DNA from: Leptobrachium leishanense
Taxonomy: Eukaryota > Chordata > Amphibia > Anura > Megophryidae
Length of the DNA: 64,000 nucleotides
Direction of reading: 5' to 3'
Assembly: GCA_009667805.1 (NCBI GenBank)
Contig: CM019063.1
Location: 61,116,881 to 61,180,880 of the forward strand
Shown here in pieces: positions 42,733-56,265 of the stretch. The notes beneath the pieces are model-generated. The model searched no databases and was not told the origin of the DNA. It saw only the letters and a program-made list of their open reading frames with translations. Numbering within the stretch: the first letter of the stretch is position 1; each line of letters starts with the position of its first letter. The position numbers and the translations under genes are program-made.

Positions 42733-43371
42733 CAGGGTTATTCAAAGAGAATCGAAAAGTCACCGCACGTTCGGTGACTTTTCGTTCTCTTCAATTCGGT
42801 GCGATTTGGTGATCCCATTTCGGCGACCCTGCAGTGTATTCAGCAAGCACCACAGGGCCATCGTAGTGCAGGGAAAAGTCGCTGAAAACCCAATGAACAC
42901 TCACCGGAAAACCCAGCGAACGCACACTGAAACCGGCAAAAACATCTGAATTAACCCCGCCGAACACGCCAGAGAAACCCGAGCAGGGACCAAATCTGGA
43001 GGTGATGGTGCACATTGGTATATTACACATTGGTCCATCTGAAACACAAGCCGATTCGCCACTGCAAGAACTGGGGTACTTTGGACCCTTGTATTTCCAT
43101 TCTTTACACTTCACAAAGTCATGTTAGGTGTCATTGTACAGGTCAGAGTCCGGCCTTTCTAATGATACCAAACATGACCATGTAAAGTGTCATGCAAAAA
43201 AAATAAACCCGAAAACAAACAAATATAATTAATATTTTTTAAAAATATTTTGTTCCAAAGCAATGGCCTTGTCCATTTGTTACGTATAAAATGAGCAATA
43301 CCACTTCCGTTACTCTCCTTCTCATTTCCCACACAGCAAGCAAGGTCAGTGTTTTATACATACAGAAAACA
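42733..43371. mobile_element. Chimera of a family F left half and the 25-kb piggyBac-like repeat
   Basis: Family F sequence from CAGGGTTATTCAAAGAG runs to about 42986 and then changes without a gap to GGACCAAATCTGGAGGTG, which matches 25596-25982. The missing F right half points to a deletion or template-switch junction. Confidence 0.65.
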
Positions 43372-43682
43372 GTAGATGGTCCTGGTGGCGCATTGGTGTA
43401 CTATAAATCGCATAAACCCTAGCCTGATATTAGGCCCTACAGGTGCTCGTACTAGAGTCTAAGATCTAAAGGTCTAAAAATGTCGCCAGGAACCTTCAGG
43501 TCCCGAGAGACGTACAATTAAAAATGAGAAGTGCAAATTACAATTGATACATAAATGCAGTAGCAAAGCCGAGAGACATGCAATGATTATGTATAACAAT
43601 AAAGTGCATGTGGTTATGAAAGTTTTCTTAAGTAAAGTGCATACACAGGTGGTGCGCTAAAAGCGCAAATCACTGATAGTTC
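43372..43682. other. No recognised feature
   Basis: Unassigned sequence flanking the LTR-like element; ATAAAGTGCATGTGG and AAAGTGCATACAC are short internal echoes. Confidence 0.35.
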
Positions 43683-44756
43683 TGTAGCGCTGTTTAAAAA
43701 GACTGTTCTGCTGCATTTACTTGCAATGGCCACCAGAGGGAGACAGAGACCATGGTAAGATTATGCTGGACAAACACAGAAGACACTGAACATTGCATTG
43801 GGACTACATTTCCCGGCATGCTTTGGGAGCGGAGACAGGAAGTGGGTGGGACACAGACGCTTACATCCTGAGCCGCGTGGAGAGAGCTGGCAGAGCGCGC
43901 CAGGGAGTGAGAGGAGCGAGACACAGTGCAGCAGAGCGAGACAGTGGCTGGGCCGGGGTGCAGGCGGCCTGACAGAGTTGAGGACCGGGTTGTTCAGCCT
44001 TATCAGAGGAAGACCCAGTGATTCACAGGAATACCCACGCTGATACCAAGTGAGCGAGAGGACCCTGAGTTAGGAGCACCGCAGATCGATCGGACAGGGA
44101 GAGCAGGCGGTGAGCTGGACATCTTGCAGCATCTACAGAAAGGCAAGACAGCGGATCCGGTAGCCCAGAGAATCCCAGCCAAGATCGAGCGGAGAGACGT
44201 CCTGGGTCGAGCGGAGCACCAAGTATCTGGCGGATGGGTGAGAGGCCTTCCAGGCCGTTTGTGAATAAAGAAAGTACGCTGCTGTTTGTTTCCAAAACCC
44301 ACAGGGCCCCAACTTGACTAGTCGAAGATACCTCTTAAGCAATTCACTGGCCAGTTGAATATTGTACCCGGGTACCATAACACACACACACATGTACATT
44401 CTGGGACATAACCTGTGCGGGACTCACTCCCCAAACAAAAAAGGGGGTTAAAGATTTATTTTTCCTTTTCTTTTCCGCTGCGCGTTTCTCGAATTATGAA
44501 GCCTTGTATTTTCTCTTTTCCGCTGCGCGTTCCTCGAATTACGAAGCATCGTATTTCTTTTCCGCTGCGCGTTTCCCGCATTACGAAGTACTGTGAATAT
44601 ATCTACGAACACCGTGTTATTCATTATATGCCATTTATTCTAGCAAACTATATAATTTATAAAATCCACAACGGTGCTGGAGTATATTTATTCCCTAGTG
44701 CGGGGAGACTGACCCGAGGTTCAATTTCAACGGCTCCTCTGGGAGTGAGCGCTACA
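43683..44756 (+). mobile_element. Solo LTR-like element, TGTAGCGC...GCGCTACA
   Basis: Ends TGTAGCGCT and AGCGCTACA with GTTC duplicated on both sides (43679-43682, 44757-44760), 1074 bp. It has an AATAAA (44265), the block CCAACTTGACTAGTCGAAGATA and GTACCCGGGTACC, and three echoes of TTTTCCGCTGCGCGTTTCTCG (44465-44580). The same landmarks in the same order occur at 46742-47697. No coding region; solo LTR is the best reading, but a TIR-bearing element is possible. Confidence 0.6.
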
Positions 44757-44760
44757 GTTC

Positions 44761-45404
44761 TTTGGAGGGTTGTACAGTCAATAAGTCCTAAGCCACAGTA
44801 AAGTGCACGTGCACAAGTGCAAATAACATGAAATAATTTTTTTTTGTGGCCACTAGTGGTTGCACAGCGTATGAGCCGTGTTGTAGAGATAAACGGTCCA
44901 CTGCCACAGCTTCTCTCCTCAATGGGTGGTTTATATAAGGGGAGAGAGAAGAAAAAAATAATAATTGTGCAGACTGCTTCAGGTATTTATGGTGAGGATA
45001 GAACAAGAATCTCACTCACGGATTACAGAGCCTAGTGTGTCCCTGGCTCTGGGTTGAAGCGCCTCACACCAGATATAGGGTCAGCGTATCCCTTCTTTGT
45101 CCTACGGTTGGCCTCAGATGAAATACAAGCAGATAGACAGTGCTCCCATAGACCGTGCTCCCATAGCGTAACACATTCGGTAAAAGTGGCAGCAAGTTAA
45201 AAAGCTGATCAATCTCACTCACCAATGGTGGAGCCTCGGTTTTCTCAGGCTCGGCTTGTAAGCATATGGTACCATTTAAATCAGTGTACCTCACCTCTCT
45301 CGCCTGGAACGTCTGTTTCTTTCCTTCTTCCTGTAATCCTCTAGCAGTGGACCCCCATACACCACACTGCTAGAGGAAGGCACAGGTTAAGTGCCGCAGT
45401 GCCC
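44761..45404. other. No gene recognised
   Basis: Unassigned. A hairpin CTCTAGCAGTG...CACACTGCTAGAG lies at 45340-45377, just before a family F remnant. Confidence 0.35.
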
Positions 45405-45559
45405 TCGAACAGGCACCGATCAAGCACCGTATGTGCAGGCAATTCGCCAACATTTGGCGAACTGCCTGCTCTCTGAATAGCCAGGAAAGGTAACCGTACC
45501 CTGAATTTCAGCGTTTGGTTACCTTTTGGCCCCAATTCGGAGCTCTTCGAATAACCCTG
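45405..45559. mobile_element. Family F right-end fragment
   Basis: CCCTCGAACAGGCACCGATC, AATTCGCCAACATTTGGCGAA and the end TTCGAATAACCCTG. Truncated on the left. Confidence 0.7.
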
Positions 45560-45795
45560 TATAAAAATCAGCTTGGCTCACCCCAAATTGTATAGTTCTG
45601 TATTAATTGGGCACTTCTCTACTAAAAATAAACACAATCTTGCTTGAGCCAAACATTATTGATTAGCAAACTGGTATCAAAAATGGTGCCCCCCCTCACT
45701 CCATTCCCTTCAATGGGAAAATATGAATAAGTAACCAATGATCCTCTCTATGAAAATCAACTTGGCTCACCCCAAATAGAATGGGGAGGGGCGGT
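45560..45795. repeat. 189-bp satellite, about 1.25 units
   Basis: AAAATCAGCTTGGCTCACCCC at 45564 recurs at 45753, giving a 189-bp period; homologous to 42456-42732. Confidence 0.8.
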
Positions 45796-46741
45796 TTTGG
45801 TGCCGGTTTTCAAGATAAATTGATTTCTCCATATGGTTTTGCAGTAGAAATGTCCAATTGTTCAATTTGTTTTATTGAAATAATACTTTCATCAATAACA
45901 AGTTGCGCGAATAAGAAGCCAACTTCGGCTTCGTTCAATCGGATTTAGTAAAGTCGGTTGTTCTCGTTCTCTGGTTTTCATGTTTTTGGTTTCTTACGGT
46001 CTGATTGGAAGATATTACCTGTGTGAGTGTTCCTGAATACTTAAGCTGCTGTCTTCATCTCCGGCTTGGTCTCCCTCCTTCCCCTCAAGACCATAAAAAG
46101 CCGTTCTTGTCATTCATAATATATTAGATCTGTGTAATCCATTCATCTTAATCCCACAAACACAAGGTCTGAAGGTTGGTTTTAGTAATGTTTGTAAATG
46201 GAATTATTGGTCGTTTCCATGGCAGTTAAACCTCACTGTTTTCCCGACCGTCACCGTTTGGACTGCGTTCTGTTTTCCTAGGTTTGCATGTGGCACCGTG
46301 TATACTGTGAAAGGTGTTGGCAGACACATTGGGGGAATTTTCTCTAAACAGCAAACTGGAAAAAATATATATTGAATTCTCAATCTCTCTTTTTTTCCAT
46401 TTTTGTGCAACTTTGGCATAGAATTTACAATTTACTGGGTAGAAAAGGAAATCCATGGCTGATACCCTCTGCTACTTTTGAAGACCAGCAGTGAGAACTC
46501 CTGGAGTATAAATCAATGGGCTTTTGCCGCCCATGCTCCTCGTGTAAAGCATATTGCATGGACTCATAACGAAATACATTCTGTAAGTCCTAATTACTTT
46601 GCAATGGTCCAGGTCTATAGGTTGGTTTACAAAGAAATCAGTGGCCCAGAAGGGCATCTTTCATCTAATGCAAACCGAATGAGTCTACTTTGGTGGCCAT
46701 GACATCTGGGAGCTTATTGAATTCACTCATGCCATTTCCTG
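45796..46741. other. No gene recognised
   Basis: Unassigned mixed sequence. Open frames near 46200-46700 carry no motif. Confidence 0.35.
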
Positions 46742-47697
46742 TGTCGCACTGTGTTTAACTTGGCTCTGGGAACTGAAATCATATTGCCTCTAGAGGGAGT
46801 CAGAGCGCAATGCATGGGAAAGACTATAATGGACTTATGGACTACATCCCCCAGAAACCCCTGGGTAGAGAGGAAGGAAGCGAGTGCGCTTGCGCCAGGA
46901 AGTGAAGGGCCTCGTTTGCAGCGTGAGGAGAACGAGCGAAGCGGTGAACAGGGACAGTCACATGAGAGACACCTTCCGGGATCTGAGCAATTTGGAGCGC
47001 GGAGAATCGGCGGCATCCATTGCTGGAGTGATCGGGGAAAGTGCACAACGATCTGGAGTGTATCCCGCTGAGCTGTTCCGGTGGCAAGTGTGTTCGAGAA
47101 GGACCTTGTGTAAGGAGGCCGCGGATGGAGCGGAGTGCTGGTGGCATTCGTCTTTTGACTGAGGAGATTCGGTTCGGGAGCGTGGTTTCAACAGCATCGG
47201 GCTCCAGGCGGCAGAGAAGGTCTTTCGGCAGAGTTCATCTGTTTTGGGACAAGCTGTTTCGCCAGTTGGGTGAGAGGCCTTGGGCCTATGACTTTGATAA
47301 CAGTGCGCACTTATTTGATTGCTTCAAATTTCAGGGCACCAACGTTGACTAGTCGAAGATATTCGTTCGTCCACTGGCCAGTGGACTTGGTTATGTCCTA
47401 GGGTACCCGGGTACGAACGAGCATTATTGAGTGGGACTTGGAACCAAAGAACTGAGAACCTTGCTTACCGTTTATTCGCCATATATATATATATCCACGT
47501 TACGTATTACCGCCATTCATTTTCCTAGCTTGTCTGAGTTCATGCTTTAAAGTATATGTATCCTTATTGCCGTTTATTGCTTCAGTAAAGTATAACTTAG
47601 AAAAATCCATAAAGGTGTGCTGGTGTACAGTGAATTGTTAGTGCAGTGAGATCAATCCTTGAGTTATTAAGCGGCTCCTCCGGGGGTGAGCACTACA
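46742..47697 (+). mobile_element. Second copy of the solo LTR-like element
   Basis: Starts TGTCGCACTGTGTTTAACTTGG and ends GGGGGTGAGCACTACA; flanks CCTG and CATG are similar but not identical. It shares GGGTGAGAGGCCTT, CCAACGTTGACTAGTCGAAGATA, CACTGGCCAGT, GTACCCGGGTAC, AAAATCCATAAAGG and CGGCTCCTCCGGGGGTGAGC with 43683-44756, strongly diverged between these blocks. Confidence 0.6.
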
Positions 47698-48630
47698 CAT
47701 GCATGAGATAATCTGTTAGATATTGATTTAAATGGTCATGGTGTGATGGTTTTCCACCGTTTCCACCTACCTTCTGGTAGTGCTTGGGAACTTTGACAGA
47801 TCTTTAAAGTGGAAGTCCTGTTTCCACCTTGATGACTGTCAATCCTTAGCCACTAACTTCAGGAAAACTGCTCTCGCAGCAAAACCGTATTCTTCCACTC
47901 ATGAAGGACAAGTGCTCAGGGAACCAGGGCGGCCAAAAAACTCTGCAGACGATAAGGTCGAGAAGGGCCGGGCTCACAGTGGAAACGTCTCCGAGTGCTC
48001 ATTAACTTGGTTCGTCTATGAGCCTGAAGTGCTGGGTTCCTCTGTTTATTTTAACCTGTCAATCATCAGCCACTGGGCAGCCTGGTGGAAGTGGGGTAAG
48101 AGCGGGTTCATTGACTCAAGTTGCAGAATCTGCAATACCTCTGCTTCTGCATTTAGAGGTTACTGATTGGCTGTGCATGCACAGATCATCAGGGACCAAA
48201 TATTCAGCCGGTTCCCGGAGGATGAAAGGGAGGCCGGCAGCACAGGGTATAAAGTTTAATATACTCTAGGAAAAAACCTGATGAGGGGGCAGTATGGGTG
48301 CGCCTAAAGTGGCAAACTGAGCAGGACCCCCAAACATTTTTTCCACCCTGCCCCCAAATTTTTATTTTTTTTAAAAAAAAATTGTGCTATTATTAGTGCT
48401 ACAAAATTTTCTGCATAAAAAAGTTCTTGTGACGAGTGACTAATGAAGTTGCGACTTTGTCTAGATTATAATTTATGAATGTTTTCCAACTCCTTCCTTT
48501 TCAGAGGGCACATTACCCTTTTCAAGAGATTCTTTGAGGTCGCCTATTCGCTCTTCATTTGGGTCGATCCAAAACGGACATCCTTGAAAGGAAGCCGAGA
48601 AATCTGTCCCTTTTTCAAAAGGGACTAGAT
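47698..48630. other. No gene recognised
   Basis: Unassigned. GATGAGGGGGCAGTATGGGTGC near 48280 could be an element end. Confidence 0.3.
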
Positions 48631-48766
48631 CAGGGATGTCCAAACTCTGGCCCCCTGGATGTTCCTGAACTACAACTCCCTGAAATCTCTGACCGCATTA
48701 GATGGATGGAGAAGCATGGGAGTTGTAGTTCTGGGACATCTGGGGGCTGGAGTTTGGACATCTCTT
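48631..48766. mobile_element. Small hAT-type MITE
   Basis: CAGGGATGTCCAAACTCTGGCCC opposite GGGGCTGGAGTTTGGACATCTCTT; perfect 8-bp duplication GACTAGAT (48623-48630, 48767-48774). 136 bp, near-palindromic, with ACTACAACTCCC / GGGAGTTGTAGT inside. Confidence 0.85.
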
Positions 48767-48774
48767 GACTAGAT

Positions 48775-50094
48775 GATAAAGGCATGCTTGAGATGGTTGG
48801 TCATATATAGGAGACATCCACTCCACCTCACTGACGACACGCAAAGAAAGTCAAAATGATTGGTGTTCCTGTATTCAGAGGAAACTTGCCTGGCATTTTG
48901 TCTCTGGCCCTTTTTGGAGGGATCAGACTGTTGTGGATGTGGATGATATAGGTTTTCATCTCTAATGATGCCGGAGAGGAACGACACCTATAATTGCCAG
49001 GCACTCTAATAAAATGTAAGGACTCAGAGCTTTATTCGTAGAAACCCATGCAACGTTTTGATCCAAAAGACTTTCCTCAAGCTTTTAAGACAGGTCCTTT
49101 TGGGCTGAAATGTTTGATTGGTTTCTTTAAATAAAGCTCTTTAACTCTTAATGGAGAGCCTGGTTCCTAATTTTTCGATTTTTGCTCCTCTGTTTGAGGT
49201 ATTGGCCACTCGTATCCCAGAACACCCTGCTTTCTTTAAAGCGCTCTCTAGAGCGACTTACTGTAAGTGCGTGCAGTTTCCTTTATCTTCGTTAGATACC
49301 TGAGAGAGGACTTGTAGAAGGACAAGCTAATGGAGTTTTCCTAAACTGTTGCCTGGTCCATTCGTTTTCATAAACTCTGTAATAGGAGACTGGTTTTCAA
49401 ACAGCTGCTGAAGTACAGGACCACATATTGTCCACCGCACGGTGCAGGCCATGCTCTACTCCGGATAGTTTGTATCCAAGCGATGCAGATCTGACCTAGA
49501 TACAAACCAAATGTTTCTCTCCTCTGATAATAACAAACTGTTCCAGTCCATGAGATCTGCACTAATTCCTCGCTCGTATGCTTAATTCTTTGTTTAATCT
49601 CACATATCGTTCTTGCAGCTTGTTAATGTGGCCTTATTTTTGCCGTACGAGCCGGCAGGAGCTTGCTGGCCGTCTGCCCTTTTCCATTAGTTTACGAGAT
49701 TTTGGCTGCTGACATTTCATCCTGCTGTGCCAACTGCAGTGGACACACACGCACAGGAGCACACGCAGGCTCACGCGAACATCCTATATTCTAAAACGTT
49801 CACTTTACAAAGGCAGCAGCCATATATTAAAATCTGGATACAGAATTGTGACATTCCATGGAAATAGGGCTAGGTTTGAGGTCCATCCCGATTTATACTT
49901 TTACAAAAATCGAGTAATCTGTACTTTTAATTTGAAGTAGCGTCCTTCCAAGAGACGGCAGAGTATAGGCACCGGCCAAACATGTCGGCTCTGCTCTGCC
50001 GATTCTCTGACGGACACTTCAACCATTAAAAAAGAACCAACCAGGTTCCTTGATTTCTGTGACCCGGACTTGGAAGTCTCTGAAGCTTTTCTAT
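48775..50094. other. CAACG-type repeat, otherwise unassigned
   Basis: 49030-49150 has GCAACGTTTTGATCCAAAAGACTTTCCTCAAGC, then TTAAATAAAGCTCTTTAACTC, the second copy of the CAACG...CCTCA motif. The stretch 49550-49740 is complex, non-repetitive sequence. No gene. Confidence 0.4.
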
Positions 50095-50467
50095 GCACTT
50101 TACGCTCCTTCACAACTTGCATAGCATAGGAACCGCAAATTGAGCAGCACTACAGAACCTGCGCACCTTATGTACACAAGTTCTGTAGTGCCTGCGCAGA
50201 ACGATGGATTGGAGCTGCGCACTTGCGTAGATCCGATCAATCGGCTGCCTCTCTGAGACAACACCTTATCGTGGGATGGTCTCAAAGGGTGACGGCAGCT
50301 GGGAAATTCCAAATCCCAGCTGCTGATGACGCTGGTTGGGATGGAGGAAACTTCTCCACTTCGCCCAGAGATATCTCCAGATCGAGGCAGCAAGGGAGGG
50401 GGGGCACTCCTCACATTCTGACCACTTTTATAAAGATAAAGTGCTGAAGATGTGTAGAGTGTCCCTT
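50095..50467. repeat. Dispersed repeat H, copy 2
   Basis: Same landmark order as 34760-35155 (CACTTTACGCTCC, GTAGTGCCTGCGCAGAACGATGG, CGGCTGCCTCTCTGAGA, GGCAGCTGGGAAATTCC..CCCAGCTGC, GGGGGCACTCCTCACA). Confidence 0.65.
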
Positions 50468-50470
50468 TTA

Positions 50471-50873
50471 GGCTAGGGTCAGACGAACGCATTTTTCACG
50501 TCGACCGTCAAAAAGTGCGTCCGGACGCACTTTTTAACGGAAGAAGCGATAGCGGTCATACGATGCGCAATTACGACCGTGATTTTTTTACGGATCTATA
50601 AAAAACAAATGGACATGATGTTGGACTGACATGAGCAGCGTCTGACGTCTCCTAATGATGAACACATGCCGCTATGCTGACGCAGCGCACTCTGTGCGTC
50701 AGTACTAGCGGTTTGACATTCTTGAAAAAATGCGTTCGTTTGAGTTGCGGGGCAGAACTTTCATGCGACTGTACTTCATATATTGACCGTCATTGGATGA
50801 CATTTGCTGCTACTACGGCCGTGATCTAGTGAGGCAGAACGCACGTTCACACTGCGTTCGTCTGACCCCAGCC
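50471..50873. mobile_element. Harbinger-type MITE, family A
   Basis: Ends GGCTAGGGTCAGACGAACGC and GTTCGTCTGACCCCAGCC; flanks TTA and TAA. The interior matches 8923-9348 and 19003-19419. Confidence 0.8.
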
Positions 50874-51225
50874 TAAATCGTGAAAAATCGAGGAACTATG
50901 CCTGACCCTATAAGGAAATTCATATGTACTTGTGGGGAAACTAGGTCCTGTACATGCGGTTGAGGAAGGTATGTAGAAGAGGATAAAAGTCTCGCTGACT
51001 GCCTCAATGAATATTTTTGTTCAGTCTTTGCAGAAGAAAAGGAAGGAAAGGGACCTCCGTTAGGAGGAAACACTAACGAGACATTTACATATGAGTTTAC
51101 AGAGGAGGAGGTTCTACAGCAGCTGTCTAAAGTAAAGACAAATAAGTCAATGGGGCCTGATGGGATCCACCCTAAATTATTAAAAGAGCTCAGTGGTGTA
51201 ATAGCAAAACCGTTAACAGATTTAT

Positions 51226-52421
51226 TTAACCCCTTCCCGACCGCTGACGTACCCTGTACGTCCTGTGTTCGGGTCTCCCTTAGACCCGATGACGTACAGG
51301 GTACGTCAGCGGCGCCAAATCCCCCTCCCGCCCGATACTCACCTCCCTCGTCGGATCCCACGTCGATCTGACAGGGAGGAAGCCTGCCCATGTGATTTAC
51401 ATGGGCAGGCGAGGCTGATGACGTCTCCACGCTGCGTGGTGACGTCATCAGAAGGTGCCCCCATGTGTTTCAATGGAGGGGAGGGGGGGGCTCCTTCGGA
51501 GCCCTCTATCTCCCCAACCATTGAAGCTAGGGAGATGCCGTTTGCACCGCTGGAGAGGGGAGAGCCTCCCCTTTCCAGCGGTGTATGGCATTAACCATTT
51601 CGCCGCCGGATCACGTTGCGGCGCCAATTGGCGCCAAAACGTGATTCAAACCTGGAGGGGGGCTGACATCTTGGATGTCAGCCTAGCCTCCAGGTCCCCC
51701 CCACCCACTGACAACCTCACCATATGTGTGAGGATGTCAGTGGGCCAGTTAACCCTCTAGCTGCCATGTAGAGATAAGGGGATCCTAAGGATCCCTTTAT
51801 CTCCCGATCCATGGCAGCTAGATGGTCATATTTGCCATCATTTGAAAGGCCTGATTATGGCCTTTCAAATGATACCAAACATGACCAGGTTTGGTTTTAA
51901 AAAAAAATGTAAAAAAAATATTTTTTTTTTTAAAGTTTTTTTTGTCTGGGGGGAGTTTAATTAAATAGGACCTAGGCTGTCATCTAAAAATAATTAGCAC
52001 AAAATGGTCAGAATGAGCGCAGCGCACATAGGTGAACTGGCTCAGCAGTGAAAGGGTTAAAAGGTAAAAACATGTAAAAATTGGGTATTTATATTCTCGG
52101 GATAAAATTTGGAAACTATTTAGCCGGGGTCTTTATTGGTGGTTATAGCTTTAGGGGATTAAATTACGAAAAAGTGTGTTTTTACAATTTTTTTCATCAT
52201 ATTTCATATTTTTTTTATATTAAATTATTGGATATGATGGAAATAATGGTATTTCTAGAAAGTCCATTTAATGGCGGGAAAAAGGGTGTATAATATGTGT
52301 GGGTTGAATAAACGAGTAAGAGGAAAATTTGATCTAAACACGAGCAGCGCAGAAACGTAAAAACAGCAGCGGTCACTAAAGGACGGATTTGTGTAAAACC
52401 GCCCGGTCACTAAGGGGTTAA
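51226..52421. mobile_element. piggyBac-like MITE (TTAACCCCTTCCCGACCGC) in the LINE
   Basis: TTAA at 51226-51229 and 52418-52421; ends CCCCTTCCCGACCGCTGACG and (inverted) CCCCTTAGTGACCGGGCGG. The hairpin GACGTACCCTGTACGTCC...ACGTACAGGGTACGTC is at 51245-51308. It carries another TTAA element (51591-52060). Confidence 0.85.
51591..52060. mobile_element. piggyBac-like MITE nested in a piggyBac-like MITE
   Basis: TTAACCATTTCGCCGCCGG at the left and CTCAGCAGTGAAAGGGTTAA at the right, 470 bp including TTAAs. Inner pairs ATCTTGGATGTCAGCC and TAGCTGCCAT../ATGGCAGCTAG. Confidence 0.75.
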
Positions 52422-53098
52422 CCAATCCTTGTTAACGGGAGTTGTCCCAGAAGACTGGAAATTAGGAAATGTTGTGCCCATTTACAAGAAGGGTAGTAGG
52501 GAGGAATCGGGGAACTATAGGCCAGTTAGTCTTACGTCAGTAGTGGGGAAATTAATGGAAACCATGTTAAAGGAAAGGATTGTTGAACATCTAAAAACAC
52601 ATAGATTACAAGATCAGAAACAACATGGGTTTACCTCAGGGAGATCATGCCAAACTAATCTTATTAATTTTTTTGATTGGGTAACAAAAATAATAGACAC
52701 AGGTGGTGCAGTAGACATTGCTTATTTAGATTTCAGTAAGGCTTTTGATACTGTTCCGCATAGAAGGCTCATCAATAAATTGCAATCTTTGAGCTTGGAT
52801 TCCAATATTGTTGAATGGATTCGGCAGTGGCTGAGTGACAGGCAACAGAGGGTTGTGGTAAATGGAGTTTATTCGGTGCAAGGTCTTGTTACCAGTGGGG
52901 TACCTCAGGGGTCAGTACTTGGACCCATTCTCTTTAATATTTTTATTAGTGATATTAATGGAAAAGTATGTATTTTTGCTGATGACACAAAGATTTGCAA
53001 CAGGGTTGACGTTCCTGGAGGGATCAGCCAAATGACAAATGATTTAGGTAAACTAAAAAAATGGTCGGAGCTGTGGCAATTGAGTTTTAATGTGGATA

Positions 53099-54715
<1,617 letters not shown>

Positions 54716-54999
54716 TAAGTGCAAGATAATGCACCTGGGACGTAAAAACCCAAGGGCTGAATATAGAATATTTGATACAGTCCTAACCTCAACATCTGAG
54801 GGTTGGGATTTAGGGGTTATTATTTCAGAGGATCTAAGGGTAAGTAGTCAATGTAATAGAGCAGCAGGAAATGCTGGCAGAATGCTTGGTTGTGTAGGGA
54901 GAGGTATTAGCACTGGAAAAGGGAAGTGCTCATGCCACTGTACATAGCACTGGTGAGACCTCACTTGGAGTACGGTGTGCAGTACTGGAGAAGGTCAGG

Positions 55000-55319
55000 G
55001 GCTCAAAGTGGAGACTGTCCCAGCAAATTCTGGACACTTGGAAGTATGGAAATCCGCTATTACACAATATTATTTGTGCTGTGAGTGGATTAATGAATTC
55101 ACAAAGCAAAGCGTTTCGACTGGCTTCATTCGAGACCCAAATGGAAGAGGAGCCTGACTTGGGACACACTTTGGTCTCACATAGCACAGAGCTTTACTCT
55201 GAATTGACTTGGGAACCGCTTTATAGAGTCCTGTATAAGAGCAAACCTATTGAGTTGGACAACTATATCTTTGGATATTTTTTCCAGTTGGAAAGTAGAT
55301 ATCATCAATTTTACTGATC
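55000..55319. other. Unassigned sequence
   Basis: Between the LINE break and the next transposase fragment. No motif was recognised. Confidence 0.3.
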
Positions 55320-55663
55320 TTTACAAAGAAGGCAAGTCGCAAGCATTCGCCGCGGCATCGTTTGGATAACTCAAGCACCGTCACAGCATTTATTTGTGTC
55401 CAGAGTGGCATTAATTTGTGGCCAAGATCTTGTATTGATGGTGGGAGAGTCACAGCGCTGCGTAAAGTCTTCTCCAGCACATTATCGCAAAGATTCTCAA
55501 TGGGGTTAAGGTCTGGACTGTGCGGTGGCCAATCCATGTGTGAAAATGTCTCATGCTCCCTGAACCACTCAATTTGAGCCCAATGAATCCTGGCATTGCC
55601 ATCTTGGAATATGCCCGCTGTGCCATCGGGAGAAAAAACCCATTGATGGAAAAACCTGCTCAT
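55320..55663 (-). pseudogene. Fragment of a second Tc1/mariner-like transposase
   Basis: The minus strand reads [18 protein letters not shown] then [20 protein letters not shown]. The second catalytic region has QDGNA where a QDDNA- or QDNA-type motif is expected, so the Asp next to the Asn is lost. The first catalytic block and the DNA-binding domain are absent. Inactive fragment of a lineage different from 53099-54715. Confidence 0.75.
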
Positions 55664-56265
55664 TCAGTACATTCAGGGAGTCACGTGACCTTATTTCTTT
55701 GCAGATGAAACCTGTTAATCACTGCAGTAATTATCCAGTGGAAGGCTCACATCTATCCAGGTAGTTACATCTGGGCAGTGAATACCTACCTCTGATCCAA
55801 CTACGCAGAGGGCGGTATGATTCCCCTCCTCCTTTGGCCTTATATGGTCAAAAACTGTGAGAACAAGTAGTTTTCAGTTTGCTTCAGTGGCCACGGTGCG
55901 AGCTCACGCAGAGTTGCGCTCATCTCAGTGGAGTCTTACGAACTCCAGAAGCTGATACCAGCGGCGGTACCGGTATACTTTTGCTGCCCCTAGTCCCTAC
56001 TTCCTAATACAGTGTCTCGATCATAACCGAAACGGTAACAGGAAGCCGCTATGGGTATACGCTTTCCTTTTTAATGGCTGTCTGTTACCAGCTACTTTGG
56101 TAATCACCTCTTGTTGTAAGTTCTAAAATGTATCTCATTTGTAATAATGAAATTGGAAACCCCAGGATGCCGCCACCTTAAAAATTGACATAATAAATTA
56201 GAAGAAAATTTCTTACAGGAAAAAAAAATAACTTTTTTTCATAAATTTTGCGACTTATATATATT
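55664..56265. other. No recognised feature
   Basis: Unassigned; some short inverted pairs (GGTAACAGGAAGC / TGTTACC) but no clear element. Confidence 0.35.

Noticed and set aside
43798..44302. Short frames suggesting a host exon near 43.8-44.3 kb
   Set aside because: They fall inside the LTR-like element whose second copy at 46742-47697 does not conserve any reading frame.
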